The position numbers and the translations under genes were made by a program. A model generated the notes under the pieces. That model searched no databases and had not been told where the DNA came from. It saw only the letters and a program-made list of their open reading frames with translations. 17,002 nt of DNA, from contig DBBB01000165.1 of assembly GCA_002291985.1 (NCBI GenBank), positions 1 to 17,002 on the forward strand, in the 5' to 3' direction. Positions 7,954-15,272 of the stretch are shown here, piece after piece. The stretch is from Firmicutes bacterium UBA995 (GTDB taxonomy: Bacteria; Bacillota; Sulfobacillia; UBA995). Within the stretch, counting starts at the first letter, position 1; each line of letters begins with the position of its first letter.

Positions 7954-7991
7954 TTGAGCGATGGCAACGCACTCGCCCTCTTCGGACGCCT

Positions 7992-8027
7992 GGGAGGCGG
8001 GTAGGCCCGCTTGAAGCCCTCCCTACC
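7992..8027 (+). promoter_or_regulatory. Inverted-repeat cluster with alternative pairings, upstream of the acyl-CoA synthetase gene
   Basis: Within 36 bp, GGGAG (7992-7996) pairs with CTCCC (8019-8023), and GCGGG (7997-8001) with CCCGC (8006-8010), making one nested hairpin. A competing pairing joins GGTAGG (8000-8005) with CCTACC (8022-8027). It could be part of a structured leader or an operator. In DNA this GC-rich, short pairings arise by chance, so the call is weak. Confidence 0.25.
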
Positions 8028-8043
8028 AAACGGAAGGACGAAA

Positions 8044-8078
8044 CCCACCCCGGGAAGAATCCCAGGGCAGGGGGTGGG
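8044..8078 (+). promoter_or_regulatory. Hairpin that would sequester the ribosome binding site of the acyl-CoA synthetase gene
   Basis: CCCACCCC at 8044-8051 is the exact complement of GGGGTGGG at 8071-8078. A small inner stem GGGA/TCCC (8052-8055 with 8060-8063) could stack on it. The 3' arm is the purine-rich stretch that serves as ribosome binding site for the TTG start at 8084, so the fold would hide it. No known riboswitch core was recognised. Confidence 0.4.
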
Positions 8079-8083
8079 CGAGG

Positions 8084-10216
8084 TTGGCTCAGGCGCTCTA
8101 TGACCGCGAAAGCATGGATCGGTTCTTCCGGCCGCGTTCGGTGGCCGTCATCGGCGTGTCGCGTACGACCGGCGAAGGTTCATTCAATATCGTGGAGAAC
8201 TTGTTGGGCTATGGCTATCCGGGCGAGATATACCCGGTCAATCCCAACGCCTCCACCATCCTGGGAGTCACCTGCTATCCCTCGGCAACACAGTTGCCGG
8301 CCGTACCCGACCTTGCCGTCATCAGCCTGCCCCGCGAACTGGTGCCGGGAGCGGTAAGAGACTGCGTGACCCGCGGGATCAAGGCACTCGTCGTCATCAC
8401 CCAGGGTTTCGCGGAAGCTGATGCCGATGGCGCCCGATTGCAGGAGGAGTTCCTGGGAGCGCTGGCCGGTTCGGGGGCTCGGCTCATGGGGCCGAATACG
8501 CTGGGCACGGTGAACGTGTTCGAACGCTTCTCGAGTTCCTTCATGCGCATCGCCCAGACCGCTCCCCTGCCGACCGGCATGGTGTGTCAGACCGGCTTCT
8601 TCCTGGCCACCAACCTGGCGCCGTCGGTAGGGCTGGGACTGGCCGTGGATGTGGGCAACGCCGTCGACATCACCCTGCCCGAGTGCCTGGCTTACCTGGC
8701 CGACGACGAGCGCACCCGGGTGCTCGCCATCCACCTGGAGGGGGTCCGGGACGGCCGCCACTTGTTCGAAGTCGCCCGAAAGATCACTCCTCGCAAGCCG
8801 GTTCTCGCCCTCAAGACCGGGCGAAGCCCGGCGGGAGCGCAGGCCGCCGGTTCTCATACGGGCTCTCTGACCGGCGAGGACTCCGTTTACCAGGCCGCGT
8901 TCGATCAGGCGGGCATCTTGCGGATGGCTGACGTCGAGGAACTCGATGATTCGCTCAAGGCTTTCCTCCGGCTGCCCCCTATAAGCGGAGACCGGATCGC
9001 CATCGTCACCGCCACCGGCGGCGGGGGCATCATGGCGGTGGACGCTTGTGCGGAATATGGCCTCAAGCTTGCCCGGTTCTCCGAAGATACCATCGCCTAC
9101 ATCCGGGCGGACGCTCCCTCCTGGTTCGAACCCCAGAACCCGCTCGATGTATGGCCCGCCGCCATAGGCAGACCCTATGCTCTGGCTTTTGCCGACATGT
9201 TCCGCAAGGTCCTCGACGACCCGGGCGTTGACGCCGTGCTTTGCGTGGGGGGCGCAGTTGCGGCCACCGGCGAGCAACTGGCAAGCTTCATCCGGCTGTC
9301 AGGTGAAGTCCATCCGAACAAGCCGGTCGTGTGGTGGGTGCAGGGACGCGAGGCCCAGTCCCGGGCATTCGTTGCGGAGAACGACAGCCACGTGGCCGTT
9401 TATGCCTCGCCCGAGCGGGCAATGAGGGCCCTGGCCCGACTCCATCGCTACCACTCCTCCATCAAGGACCGTATTCCCCCACGTGCGGTCGAGTTCCCCG
9501 AAGTCGCCGCTGAACGCGCGGGCGGCGTGCTTGCCGCGTCTCTTTCCGGCTTCATGGGTCCGGAGGCCTTCGACTTGTTGCAGGCGTACGGGATCGCGGC
9601 GGCGCCCTGGGCGATCGCCGAATCGCCCGCCGCCGTGGGCCAGGTTGCCGATCATCTCGGGTATCCCCTCGTCATCAAGGGGCTCGGTCCCGACCTCATC
9701 CACAAGACCGAGCGAGGCGCGGTCGTGGTCGACGTGCGCTCGCAGCGAGCAGCCGAACAAGCCGCGTTGGCGATCGCGGAGAGGACGGGTGCGTTGACCG
9801 GCATCCTGGTTCAGCGCTACCTGGCAGGGGGTCACGAACTCATCCTGGGAGGGAAACAGGACCTCCAGTTCGGGCCGACGATCCTCTTCGGCATGGGGGG
9901 AATCCTGGCCGAGGTGCTTCGCGATGTAAGTATCGGACTCGCCCCTCTCGCCCGGGAGGAAGCCACGGGCATGATCGAACGTACGCGGGCTTTTCACCTC
10001 CTGTCGGGTGTGCGGGGGAGACCTCCGGCCGACATCGAGTCCGTCGTCGATGCCCTGCTTCGCCTGTCCTGGTTGCTCGCCCGGCACCCGGAAGTGATGG
10101 AACTCGACATTAACCCGCTTCTTGTGTTCCCCCGGGGCGAAGGATGCGTGGCGGTCGACGCGCGCGTCCGCCTTGCGAAGAGGAAATCCGGCCCGGTCGC
10201 CCGAATGACCGGGTGA
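8084..10216 (+). CDS. Acyl-CoA synthetase, NDP(ADP)-forming, alpha-beta fusion (acetate-CoA ligase family)
   Basis: Interconverts acyl-CoA + ADP + Pi with free acid + CoA + ATP through phospho-histidine transfer. The 710 residues have the fused layout: CoA-binding Rossmann domain (about 12-140, beginning with MDRFFRPRSVAVIGVS), two succinyl-CoA ligase-like domains (about 150-460), and an ATP-grasp domain (about 488-700, with VIKGLGPDLIHKTERGAV and ELDINPLLV). The phosphorylated His258 in SHTGSLTG and Glu219 in HLEGVRDG match the catalytic pair known from archaeal ADP-forming acetyl-CoA synthetase. The start is TTG at 8084, preceded by GGGGGTGG; the next in-frame ATG at 8114 has no ribosome binding site, though it cannot be excluded. 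tldD follows after 42 bp. The acid substrate is unknown; adjacency to the symporter suggests the same carboxylate (inference). Confidence 0.9.
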   Translation: MAQALYDRESMDRFFRPRSVAVIGVSRTTGEGSFNIVENLLGYGYPGEIYPVNPNASTILGVTCYPSATQLPAVPDLAVISLPRELVPGAVRDCVTRGIKALVVITQGFAEADADGARLQEEFLGALAGSGARLMGPNTLGTVNVFERFSSSFMRIAQTAPLPTGMVCQTGFFLATNLAPSVGLGLAVDVGNAVDITLPECLAYLADDERTRVLAIHLEGVRDGRHLFEVARKITPRKPVLALKTGRSPAGAQAAGSHTGSLTGEDSVYQAAFDQAGILRMADVEELDDSLKAFLRLPPISGDRIAIVTATGGGGIMAVDACAEYGLKLARFSEDTIAYIRADAPSWFEPQNPLDVWPAAIGRPYALAFADMFRKVLDDPGVDAVLCVGGAVAATGEQLASFIRLSGEVHPNKPVVWWVQGREAQSRAFVAENDSHVAVYASPERAMRALARLHRYHSSIKDRIPPRAVEFPEVAAERAGGVLAASLSGFMGPEAFDLLQAYGIAAAPWAIAESPAAVGQVADHLGYPLVIKGLGPDLIHKTERGAVVVDVRSQRAAEQAALAIAERTGALTGILVQRYLAGGHELILGGKQDLQFGPTILFGMGGILAEVLRDVSIGLAPLAREEATGMIERTRAFHLLSGVRGRPPADIESVVDALLRLSWLLARHPEVMELDINPLLVFPRGEGCVAVDARVRLAKRKSGPVARMTG

Positions 10217-10258
10217 CGGTTGAAAGGGATTCGATCGGCAGGTGAGGAGGGAGTTGGG

Positions 10259-11638
10259 TTGCGATCTCTCTTGCGGGAGGCGGTCCGGGGCAAGGCGGCC
10301 GACTTCGTGGAAGTGCGGGTTGAGGAGACTCGAACCACCAACATTCAGTTTCAGGGGCCAACGCTGCAAAACCTGGCCGAGTCCTTGAGTTTCGGGGGCA
10401 GCGTCCGTGCCCTCGTGGGTGGCGGGTGGGGGTTCGCGTCTTTCAATCGGCTCGATGACCTGGAGCGTCACGTGAAGCTGGCCATCAGTCATGCCGAAAC
10501 GGTGGCCAGGGCGGTAAAGGTCCCGGCGCGCCTTGCCCCGGTGGATCCGGCGGTGGACACCGTGCCCTTGCCGCCGGATCTGGATCCCGCGTCACTTTCG
10601 CTCAGGGAGAAGAAGGTCATCCTGGAGGACTACAACTCCGCCATTCTCGGCTTCGGCCCTCCCATCGTGAGTTCGCGCATCCGCTATCGCGACATCCACA
10701 CGCGGCTGTACTATGCCAACAGTGATGGGACCTACCTCGAACAGGAGCGCCTGGACGTTGCCGGGAGCCTCACGGCAGTTGCTCGCCGGGACGGGCTCAC
10801 CCAACTCGGTTTCCGGAGTTTCGGGGGAAAGGCGGGTTACGGGTCGCTGAAGGCGCAGGGCCCCGTGGTGATCGAACGTTGCGAGGCAGCACGAGACATG
10901 TTGGCGGCCCCGGTCGTGCAAGGCGGGGAATACGCGGTGGTGCTGGATCCGGAGTTAGCCGGCATCTTCGTGCATGAGGCGTTCGGTCATCTGTCCGAGG
11001 GCGACAATGTCTACGAGAATCCGCGACTTCAAGAGATCATGACCCTGGGCAGGCGGTTCGGACCCCCCAGCCTCAACGTCTTCGACAGCGGGCGGGAAGC
11101 GGGCAGTCAGGGGTACATGCATTACGACGATGAGGGGGTCCCGACACAGAAGACCTACCTGATCAAGGACGGCCTGCTCGTCGGAAGACTGCACTCCCGG
11201 GAGACGGCGGGCCGGATGGGCGAAGCCGTCACGGGCAGTGCCCGTGCGCTGGACTATCGTTTCCCCCCCATACCCCGCATGCGTACGACGGCAATCGCGG
11301 CGGGTGAGGCACGTTTCGACGAGATGCTTGCCGAGATCGAGCTGGGAGTCTACGCCAAGGGGGCCTACGGCGGGCAAACGGCGGGAGAGATGTTCACTTT
11401 CACCGCCGGGGAAGCCTTCATGATCCGGGAAGGCAAGCTGGCCGAAAGGGTGCGCGACGTCACGCTAACGGGAAATGTGTTCGCCACGCTCCAGAACATC
11501 GATCGGGTGGGTGACGATTACGTCATCCACGGCTCGGCCGGCGGTTGCGGCAAGGGAGAGCAGTCTCCCCTGCCTGTCGGCGAGGGCGCTCCCCACATCC
11601 GCATTCAGAAGGTCGTCGTGGGAGGTAAGGCAGGATGA
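10259..11638 (+). CDS. tldD: TldD metalloprotease subunit
   Basis: Catalytic half of the TldD/TldE heterodimeric zinc peptidase, which removes leader peptides or degrades unfolded peptides in the cytoplasm (known for E. coli microcin B17 and CcdA). The product has 459 residues, the family size. The active-site motif VHEAFGHLSE gives zinc-binding His239 and His244, with Glu240 as base. The late cysteine Cys430 in GSAGGCGKGEQ and the PVG that follows are also as in the family. The frame is open from a TTG at 10220, but the TTG at 10259 is preferred: AGGAGG at 10245-10250 lies 8 bp before it and MRSLLREAV is a proper start. It is 42 bp after the acyl-CoA synthetase gene and overlaps tldE by 4 bp (ATGA), so the pair is coupled and probably co-transcribed with the synthetase. 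Confidence 0.93.
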   Translation: MRSLLREAVRGKAADFVEVRVEETRTTNIQFQGPTLQNLAESLSFGGSVRALVGGGWGFASFNRLDDLERHVKLAISHAETVARAVKVPARLAPVDPAVDTVPLPPDLDPASLSLREKKVILEDYNSAILGFGPPIVSSRIRYRDIHTRLYYANSDGTYLEQERLDVAGSLTAVARRDGLTQLGFRSFGGKAGYGSLKAQGPVVIERCEAARDMLAAPVVQGGEYAVVLDPELAGIFVHEAFGHLSEGDNVYENPRLQEIMTLGRRFGPPSLNVFDSGREAGSQGYMHYDDEGVPTQKTYLIKDGLLVGRLHSRETAGRMGEAVTGSARALDYRFPPIPRMRTTAIAAGEARFDEMLAEIELGVYAKGAYGGQTAGEMFTFTAGEAFMIREGKLAERVRDVTLTGNVFATLQNIDRVGDDYVIHGSAGGCGKGEQSPLPVGEGAPHIRIQKVVVGGKAG

Positions 11639-12969
11639 CTGCTCAGTTCCGGCCGGAACGCGTCCTGGAGCGAGCCATGGCCCGGTGCGAGGCAGGGGAG
11701 GTCTATCACCGGTCGGCGACTCGCACCCCGGTAGAGTTCGAGAATAGCAGGCTGAAGCAGGTGAGGACGGCCACGAGCGAGGGACTGGCGCTGCGAGTCA
11801 TCGTCGGCGGCCGACTGGGGTTCTCCAGCACCACCCTGCCGGGCGACGAGGATGGTCTCGTGCAACGGGCCATCGCCAGTGCTGCTTACGGTGATGAAGT
11901 CGCCTTCAGCTTTCCCGGGCCCGGGGGAACGCATGGGACCGAGACCCGCTTTCACCACGCCCCCGTCGAGGGGCTCTCTGTCGAGCGCATGATCGATATC
12001 GGACAAGACTTCGTTAGCCGGGTGGTTCACTATGAACCCGCTGCCTTGGCCGGGGCCGGCATCGACCGCGAAAGCCGCGAAGTCCGGCTGATCAACTCCT
12101 CGGGGATGGACGGGGCTTACCGCCGGACCAGCTTCGGAGCGGCGTTCGCCATCGACCTGGTGGAAGGCGAGAATCTCCTCAGCGTCTGGGAGTCCCAGCG
12201 CACCAGCGATTACCCGGAATCGACGATCGTAGCCCTCAAGGAGGCGGCCATCAGACATCTTCAACTGGGTCGGGTGAATGTCCCCCTGGCTGCCGGGGCG
12301 TATCCCGTCATCCTGGGGCCGCATGCCGCGGCGGACCTCCTCGGGCCTTTCCGGGAGTCACTCAACGGCGAGGCGGTTGCCCGCGGCATTTCGCCATGGT
12401 CTCAGCGGCAAGGCGAGTTGGCCTTTGCGAAGTCGGTCACCATGACCGATGACCCGTTGCTACCCGGAGGCCCGTTATCCGCCCCCTTCGATGACGAGGG
12501 TTGTCCCACCCGGGCCAACAACCTGGTTGAGACGGGAGTGATCCAGGACTTCTATCTCGACCTCAAGTCAGCGGCGAGCCTGGGAAGGAAGTCCAGCGGA
12601 AACGGCGGGCGCAGGGGACTGGAAGCCCCTCCTTCACCCACCCTCTCCAACCTGGTGCTGGCACCCGGGCATACGCCTCTGGCCGACTTCTTGCGTGACA
12701 TGCGCCGCGGGCTGTTCGTCGTGCAACTCATGGGCGCCTGGGCCGGCAACCTCCTGGCCGGGGAAGTCAGCGGCAACATCGTCCTCGGCTTCCTGGTGGA
12801 GGACGGGGAGTTCCGCGGCCGGGTAAAGGACTGCATGCTCTCGGTCAACGCCTTCGAAGCGCTTGGTACCCGGTTGCGGGGACTGAGCCGCGAGACCGGC
12901 TGGTCCGACAACTGCTGCCTGCCGTTCGTGGTCCTGGATGGCGTATCGATTACTACCCGATCGGGATGA
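11635..12969 (+). CDS. tldE: TldE (PmbA) subunit of the TldD/TldE protease
   Basis: Non-catalytic partner of TldD, 444 residues. The N-terminal half has the shared U62 peptidase fold pattern (VEFENSRLKQV at 33-43, then EGLALRVIVGGRLGFSST at 49-66). The C-terminal half ends with GNIVLGFLVEDGEFRGRVKD and SVNAFEALG (about 380-411), typical of the PmbA branch. There is no HExxxH, as expected for this subunit. The ATG at 11635 lies in the TldD stop (ATGA), with GGAGGTAAGG shortly upstream. It converges on the ArsR-family gene with only 3 bp between the two stop codons, and I see no terminator there. Confidence 0.92.
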   Translation: MTAQFRPERVLERAMARCEAGEVYHRSATRTPVEFENSRLKQVRTATSEGLALRVIVGGRLGFSSTTLPGDEDGLVQRAIASAAYGDEVAFSFPGPGGTHGTETRFHHAPVEGLSVERMIDIGQDFVSRVVHYEPAALAGAGIDRESREVRLINSSGMDGAYRRTSFGAAFAIDLVEGENLLSVWESQRTSDYPESTIVALKEAAIRHLQLGRVNVPLAAGAYPVILGPHAAADLLGPFRESLNGEAVARGISPWSQRQGELAFAKSVTMTDDPLLPGGPLSAPFDDEGCPTRANNLVETGVIQDFYLDLKSAASLGRKSSGNGGRRGLEAPPSPTLSNLVLAPGHTPLADFLRDMRRGLFVVQLMGAWAGNLLAGEVSGNIVLGFLVEDGEFRGRVKDCMLSVNAFEALGTRLRGLSRETGWSDNCCLPFVVLDGVSITTRSG

Positions 12970-12972
12970 GGT

Positions 12973-14067
12973 TCAGGTCCGAAAGAAATCCAGCAGTCTC
13001 GTTTGGAGGTCCGCGACTCGTTCCAGCCTGAGACTGTAGTAGATGTAGTTTCCTTCTTTCTCGCCGGCGATCAACTCGGCCTCGCGTAACAACTTGAGGT
13101 GGCGCGACACGGTGGGCTCCGCGAGGTCGAGTTCGGTGGCGAGTTCCTGGGCGAAACGACGCCTCTCCGCCGTGAGTTTGAGTATTTTCAGGCGAGTGTC
13201 GTCGGCCAGGACCTTCAGCAAGAGAGACAGGTTCTCGGGCGGATTGAGGGTCTCCCGTCGCAGGTACACGCCGGGAGATATGGGATAGGATGCCATGATT
13301 CGCCCGGATCCGCCAACCACCAGGTTTTCCGGATAGAGGAACACCGAGGGCAGGAGGTAGATGCGGTCGAATTCGTCCGCCATCCAACCGGGAGGAGGTG
13401 CTCCGGCGGCAGGGGATAGGGCGGGCGCCTCCCCCTCCACGCCGAGAGCGCCCCGCGACAGTCGGACCAGGAACGAGCCGGGATCTTCCCGGTCGAGTTC
13501 GATGGCCGCCTCGCGGATGCTGCGGATGAGGAGCAACTCGATCCAGTAAAACTCCTCGCGAAAGCACGCCGTCCAGTAGCCGTCGAGCAACGTGGCGAAG
13601 CGCGCCCGCACCCCCGGTACATTCGCGAACAGTTCCTCGAGCGCCTGGCGTCCGCCCGGCCCGCCGGACTCCCCTGCAAGATCGAGGTCCGCGATCGATG
13701 CCTGTCCATCCAGGACCTGCTGGATCAGCGACGGCTCAAGCCGGCCTCCGAGGAGTCGCCTCACGAAAACCGATGGCGCCAGCGCGGCCAGTCGCTCGAT
13801 GAAAATCGATACCGCCAGGTCCTGTGCCCCCTCGATCCGCAACACATCCGCCGCCACATCGATCCATCGGCAGTAATGGTCCCCAAAGTAGCGGAGTTCC
13901 CGCATCAAGTCGGGGCTGACCTTCTCGCGAAAGCGCACCATCCACGGCAAGAGGACTCCCTGGCGTTCGGGGTCGTGGAGGACGTGGAGACTGATCAGCA
14001 TCTCCACGAGAGGCGAGTAGTGGAAAGCGATCTTGCGCCGGAGCGTCGCCGCCAGGTCAACAGCCAA
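12973..14067 (-). CDS. ArsR-family transcriptional regulator with long N-terminal domain (DUF5937-like)
   Basis: Predicted DNA-binding regulator of 364 residues. The C-terminal 85 residues (280-364) form an ArsR winged helix: LLKVLADDTRLKILKL, recognition helix around EPTVSRHLKLLREAEL (317-332), and a wing with NYIYYSL. The CVC metal-binding motif of arsenic sensors is missing, so it is not an ArsR of the arsenite type. The N-terminal 270 residues, opening with FHYSPLVEMLISLHVL (15-30), resemble the uncharacterised N-terminal domain of long ArsR proteins. The frame is open to 14262, but the TTG at 14067-14065 is chosen: GAGGAG (14079-14074) is 6 bp upstream and a near-consensus promoter sits just before it. 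Upstream starts would lie within or before that promoter. It is divergent from the zinc-ribbon gene. Confidence 0.8.
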   Translation of the reverse strand: MAVDLAATLRRKIAFHYSPLVEMLISLHVLHDPERQGVLLPWMVRFREKVSPDLMRELRYFGDHYCRWIDVAADVLRIEGAQDLAVSIFIERLAALAPSVFVRRLLGGRLEPSLIQQVLDGQASIADLDLAGESGGPGGRQALEELFANVPGVRARFATLLDGYWTACFREEFYWIELLLIRSIREAAIELDREDPGSFLVRLSRGALGVEGEAPALSPAAGAPPPGWMADEFDRIYLLPSVFLYPENLVVGGSGRIMASYPISPGVYLRRETLNPPENLSLLLKVLADDTRLKILKLTAERRRFAQELATELDLAEPTVSRHLKLLREAELIAGEKEGNYIYYSLRLERVADLQTRLLDFFRT

Positions 14068-14081
14068 GAAGATCTCCTCGC

Positions 14082-14098
14082 TTAGCTCACGGTTAGCT
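14082..14098 (-). promoter_or_regulatory. Candidate operator: two TTAGCT repeats 11 bp apart
   Basis: TTAGCT occurs at 14082-14087 and again at 14093-14098 (plus-strand reading), one DNA turn apart, between the promoter and the ribosome binding site of the ArsR-family gene. This is where an autoregulator of this family would be expected to bind. The second copy lies in ACGGTTAGC (14089-14097), a 9-bp word that recurs at 15330-15338 on the other strand. Confidence 0.4.
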
Positions 14099-14118
14099 GA
14101 CCATGCAACTCCCGCGCC

Positions 14119-14148
14119 ATTGTACTCCGGCAGGCGGGAAGCTGTCAA
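14119..14148 (-). promoter_or_regulatory. Sigma-A type promoter of the ArsR-family gene
   Basis: On the minus strand TTGACA (14148-14143), an 18-bp spacer and TACAAT (14124-14119). Both boxes are within one base of consensus in an otherwise GC-rich context. The start codon at 14067 is about 50 bp downstream, giving a short leader. Confidence 0.7.
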
Positions 14149-14276
14149 CGGAACGCGGAAGAAAAACGCGGCAGCGAGCACTACTCTCCCGAGGTCGCGA
14201 AGGGAAGAAAAAGGAAGGAGGATCCCATCGCGAACCCTCGAAACCACGGGGGAACTGGACAAAGGGGGGCGGCAGG

Positions 14277-15269
14277 GTGGAGGGGGAAGAGCGCGAACTC
14301 ACCCGGGCGGAGAAGTGGTTGGCGTTCGGGCTGGTGGCATTCCTGCTCCTGGGCGGTGTCTGGATCCTCCGGCAGATAAGCGGAATGGTACCCCACCCCA
14401 ACTACGAGGAGTTGCGGATTGCTCACCGGATAGGCGAACTCGAGGCGCCTTACTGGCACGCTCAGGCCGCGCACCAGGCTGCCATCAACCTGGAGAACGA
14501 GCGGCTGGCGGCATTGACAAATGCCCGGCAGGTGTACGAGTTTCGCCGCGAGGAATACCGGGTCAGCCTCGACCGGGGAATTGACGACCCCGAGTTGCGG
14601 GCATTGCACGAAACGGCGCGGGCCGACTTCGAGTCGGCTGAGGTCCGCCTCGAAGTTGCCCGAGCGCTGACCCGCGCGCGAGCCGCGGACTTGGAGGTGG
14701 TCGGCCAGCCCTTTCTCGACGCCCAACAAGCCTTGAATCGGGAATTCTCGCAGCGAATGGCACGACGCGAGCTTCATCTCCTGCTGCTCCGGGGGGCTTA
14801 CGCCCTACCGCTGTTCGGCGCAAGCCTCCTGGCCTGGCACAGGCTGCGCCGCGGCGGCGGAACATGGACCCTGCTGGCGACCTCATTCGCCGCCTTCGCC
14901 GGCCTGCAGGCGTTGCTGCTCGTGGGCCAGTATTCGTGGCACCTGTTCCGCAACTACGTCCAGCTTGCCGTGAGCCTGTTCGGCGCGGCAGTCACCACTG
15001 CAGCCATAGTGGGGCTGCGCCGGCTGGCATTCGCGCCCGACCGCCTGGTCAAGGCCCGGCTATGGCGGGGTCGATGTCCCCATTGCGGATTCCCCGGCTC
15101 AACAGGGAAGTTCTGCGCACACTGCGGCGAGCCCCTGCAAGCCACCTGCGACGCCTGTGGGCAGCCCCGGGTGGTGATGGTCCTCTACTGCGGTCATTGC
15201 GGCGCAAGGCGGGGGATGACAAAGAAAGAAGCCCTGAACGGGCGCCCAGGGCCTGCCAAGGAGGATTAG
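14277..15269 (+). CDS. Membrane protein with coiled-coil segment and C-terminal double zinc ribbon
   Basis: Function unknown. With the GTG at 14277 the product has 330 residues: one TM helix at about 13-32, a long charged alpha-helical stretch rich in A/E/R (about 42-165, likely coiled coil), three TM helices (about 166-185, 196-217, 228-246), and a tail with two zinc ribbons. The first has Cys267, Cys270, Cys280 and Cys283 (CPHCG...CAHCG); the second Cys291, Cys294, Cys305 and Cys308 (CDACG...CGHCG). By charge, the ribbons are probably cytoplasmic. The frame is open from 14103, but the GTG is preferred since a purine-rich GGGGGG precedes it by 7 bp and the longer version has a very basic leader with no family look. 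An AAGGAGG at 14215-14221 has no usable start behind it. The gene is divergent from the ArsR-family regulator, which may control it (inference). Confidence 0.7.
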   Translation: MEGEERELTRAEKWLAFGLVAFLLLGGVWILRQISGMVPHPNYEELRIAHRIGELEAPYWHAQAAHQAAINLENERLAALTNARQVYEFRREEYRVSLDRGIDDPELRALHETARADFESAEVRLEVARALTRARAADLEVVGQPFLDAQQALNREFSQRMARRELHLLLLRGAYALPLFGASLLAWHRLRRGGGTWTLLATSFAAFAGLQALLLVGQYSWHLFRNYVQLAVSLFGAAVTTAAIVGLRRLAFAPDRLVKARLWRGRCPHCGFPGSTGKFCAHCGEPLQATCDACGQPRVVMVLYCGHCGARRGMTKKEALNGRPGPAKED

Positions 15270-15272
15270 GTT

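Larger units (their letters stand above)
7720..8083. other. Intergenic region between divergent symporter and acyl-CoA synthetase genes
   Basis: This 364-bp gap should hold both divergent promoters. It contains a sigma-54 activator remnant (minus strand, 7804-7953), an inverted-repeat cluster (7992-8027) and a hairpin over the synthetase ribosome binding site (8044-8078). No convincing TTGACA/TATAAT promoter was found on either strand. A loose -24/-12 type match occurs at 7962-7977 (plus strand). Confidence 0.5.

Noticed and set aside
7724..8029. Minus-strand 101-codon frame in the symporter/synthetase gap
   Set aside because: It is out of frame with the sigma-54 activator remnant, has no ribosome binding site and is very Arg-rich.
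8180..10492. Two long minus-strand open frames (8180-9277 and 9299-10492) opposite the acyl-CoA synthetase and tldD genes
   Set aside because: They have no family resemblance and are rich in Arg/Gly/His, as expected for antisense frames of GC-rich genes. The plus-strand genes have clear catalytic motifs throughout.
14215..14229. Strong AAGGAGG followed by an ATC as a possible unusual start
   Set aside because: ATC is not a normal start, and the frame it would open is not that of the zinc-ribbon protein. Taken as a chance purine run.
14068..14262. Longer N-terminus for the ArsR-family regulator, up to 14262
   Set aside because: It would include the near-consensus promoter at 14119-14148 and the operator-like repeats. 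The TTG at 14067 has a well-spaced GAGGAG.
14103..14276. Longer N-terminus for the zinc-ribbon membrane protein, from 14103
   Set aside because: The extra 58 residues are extremely basic and lie over the divergent promoter region. A GTG at 14277 with a purine-rich stretch before it gives a normal membrane protein start.
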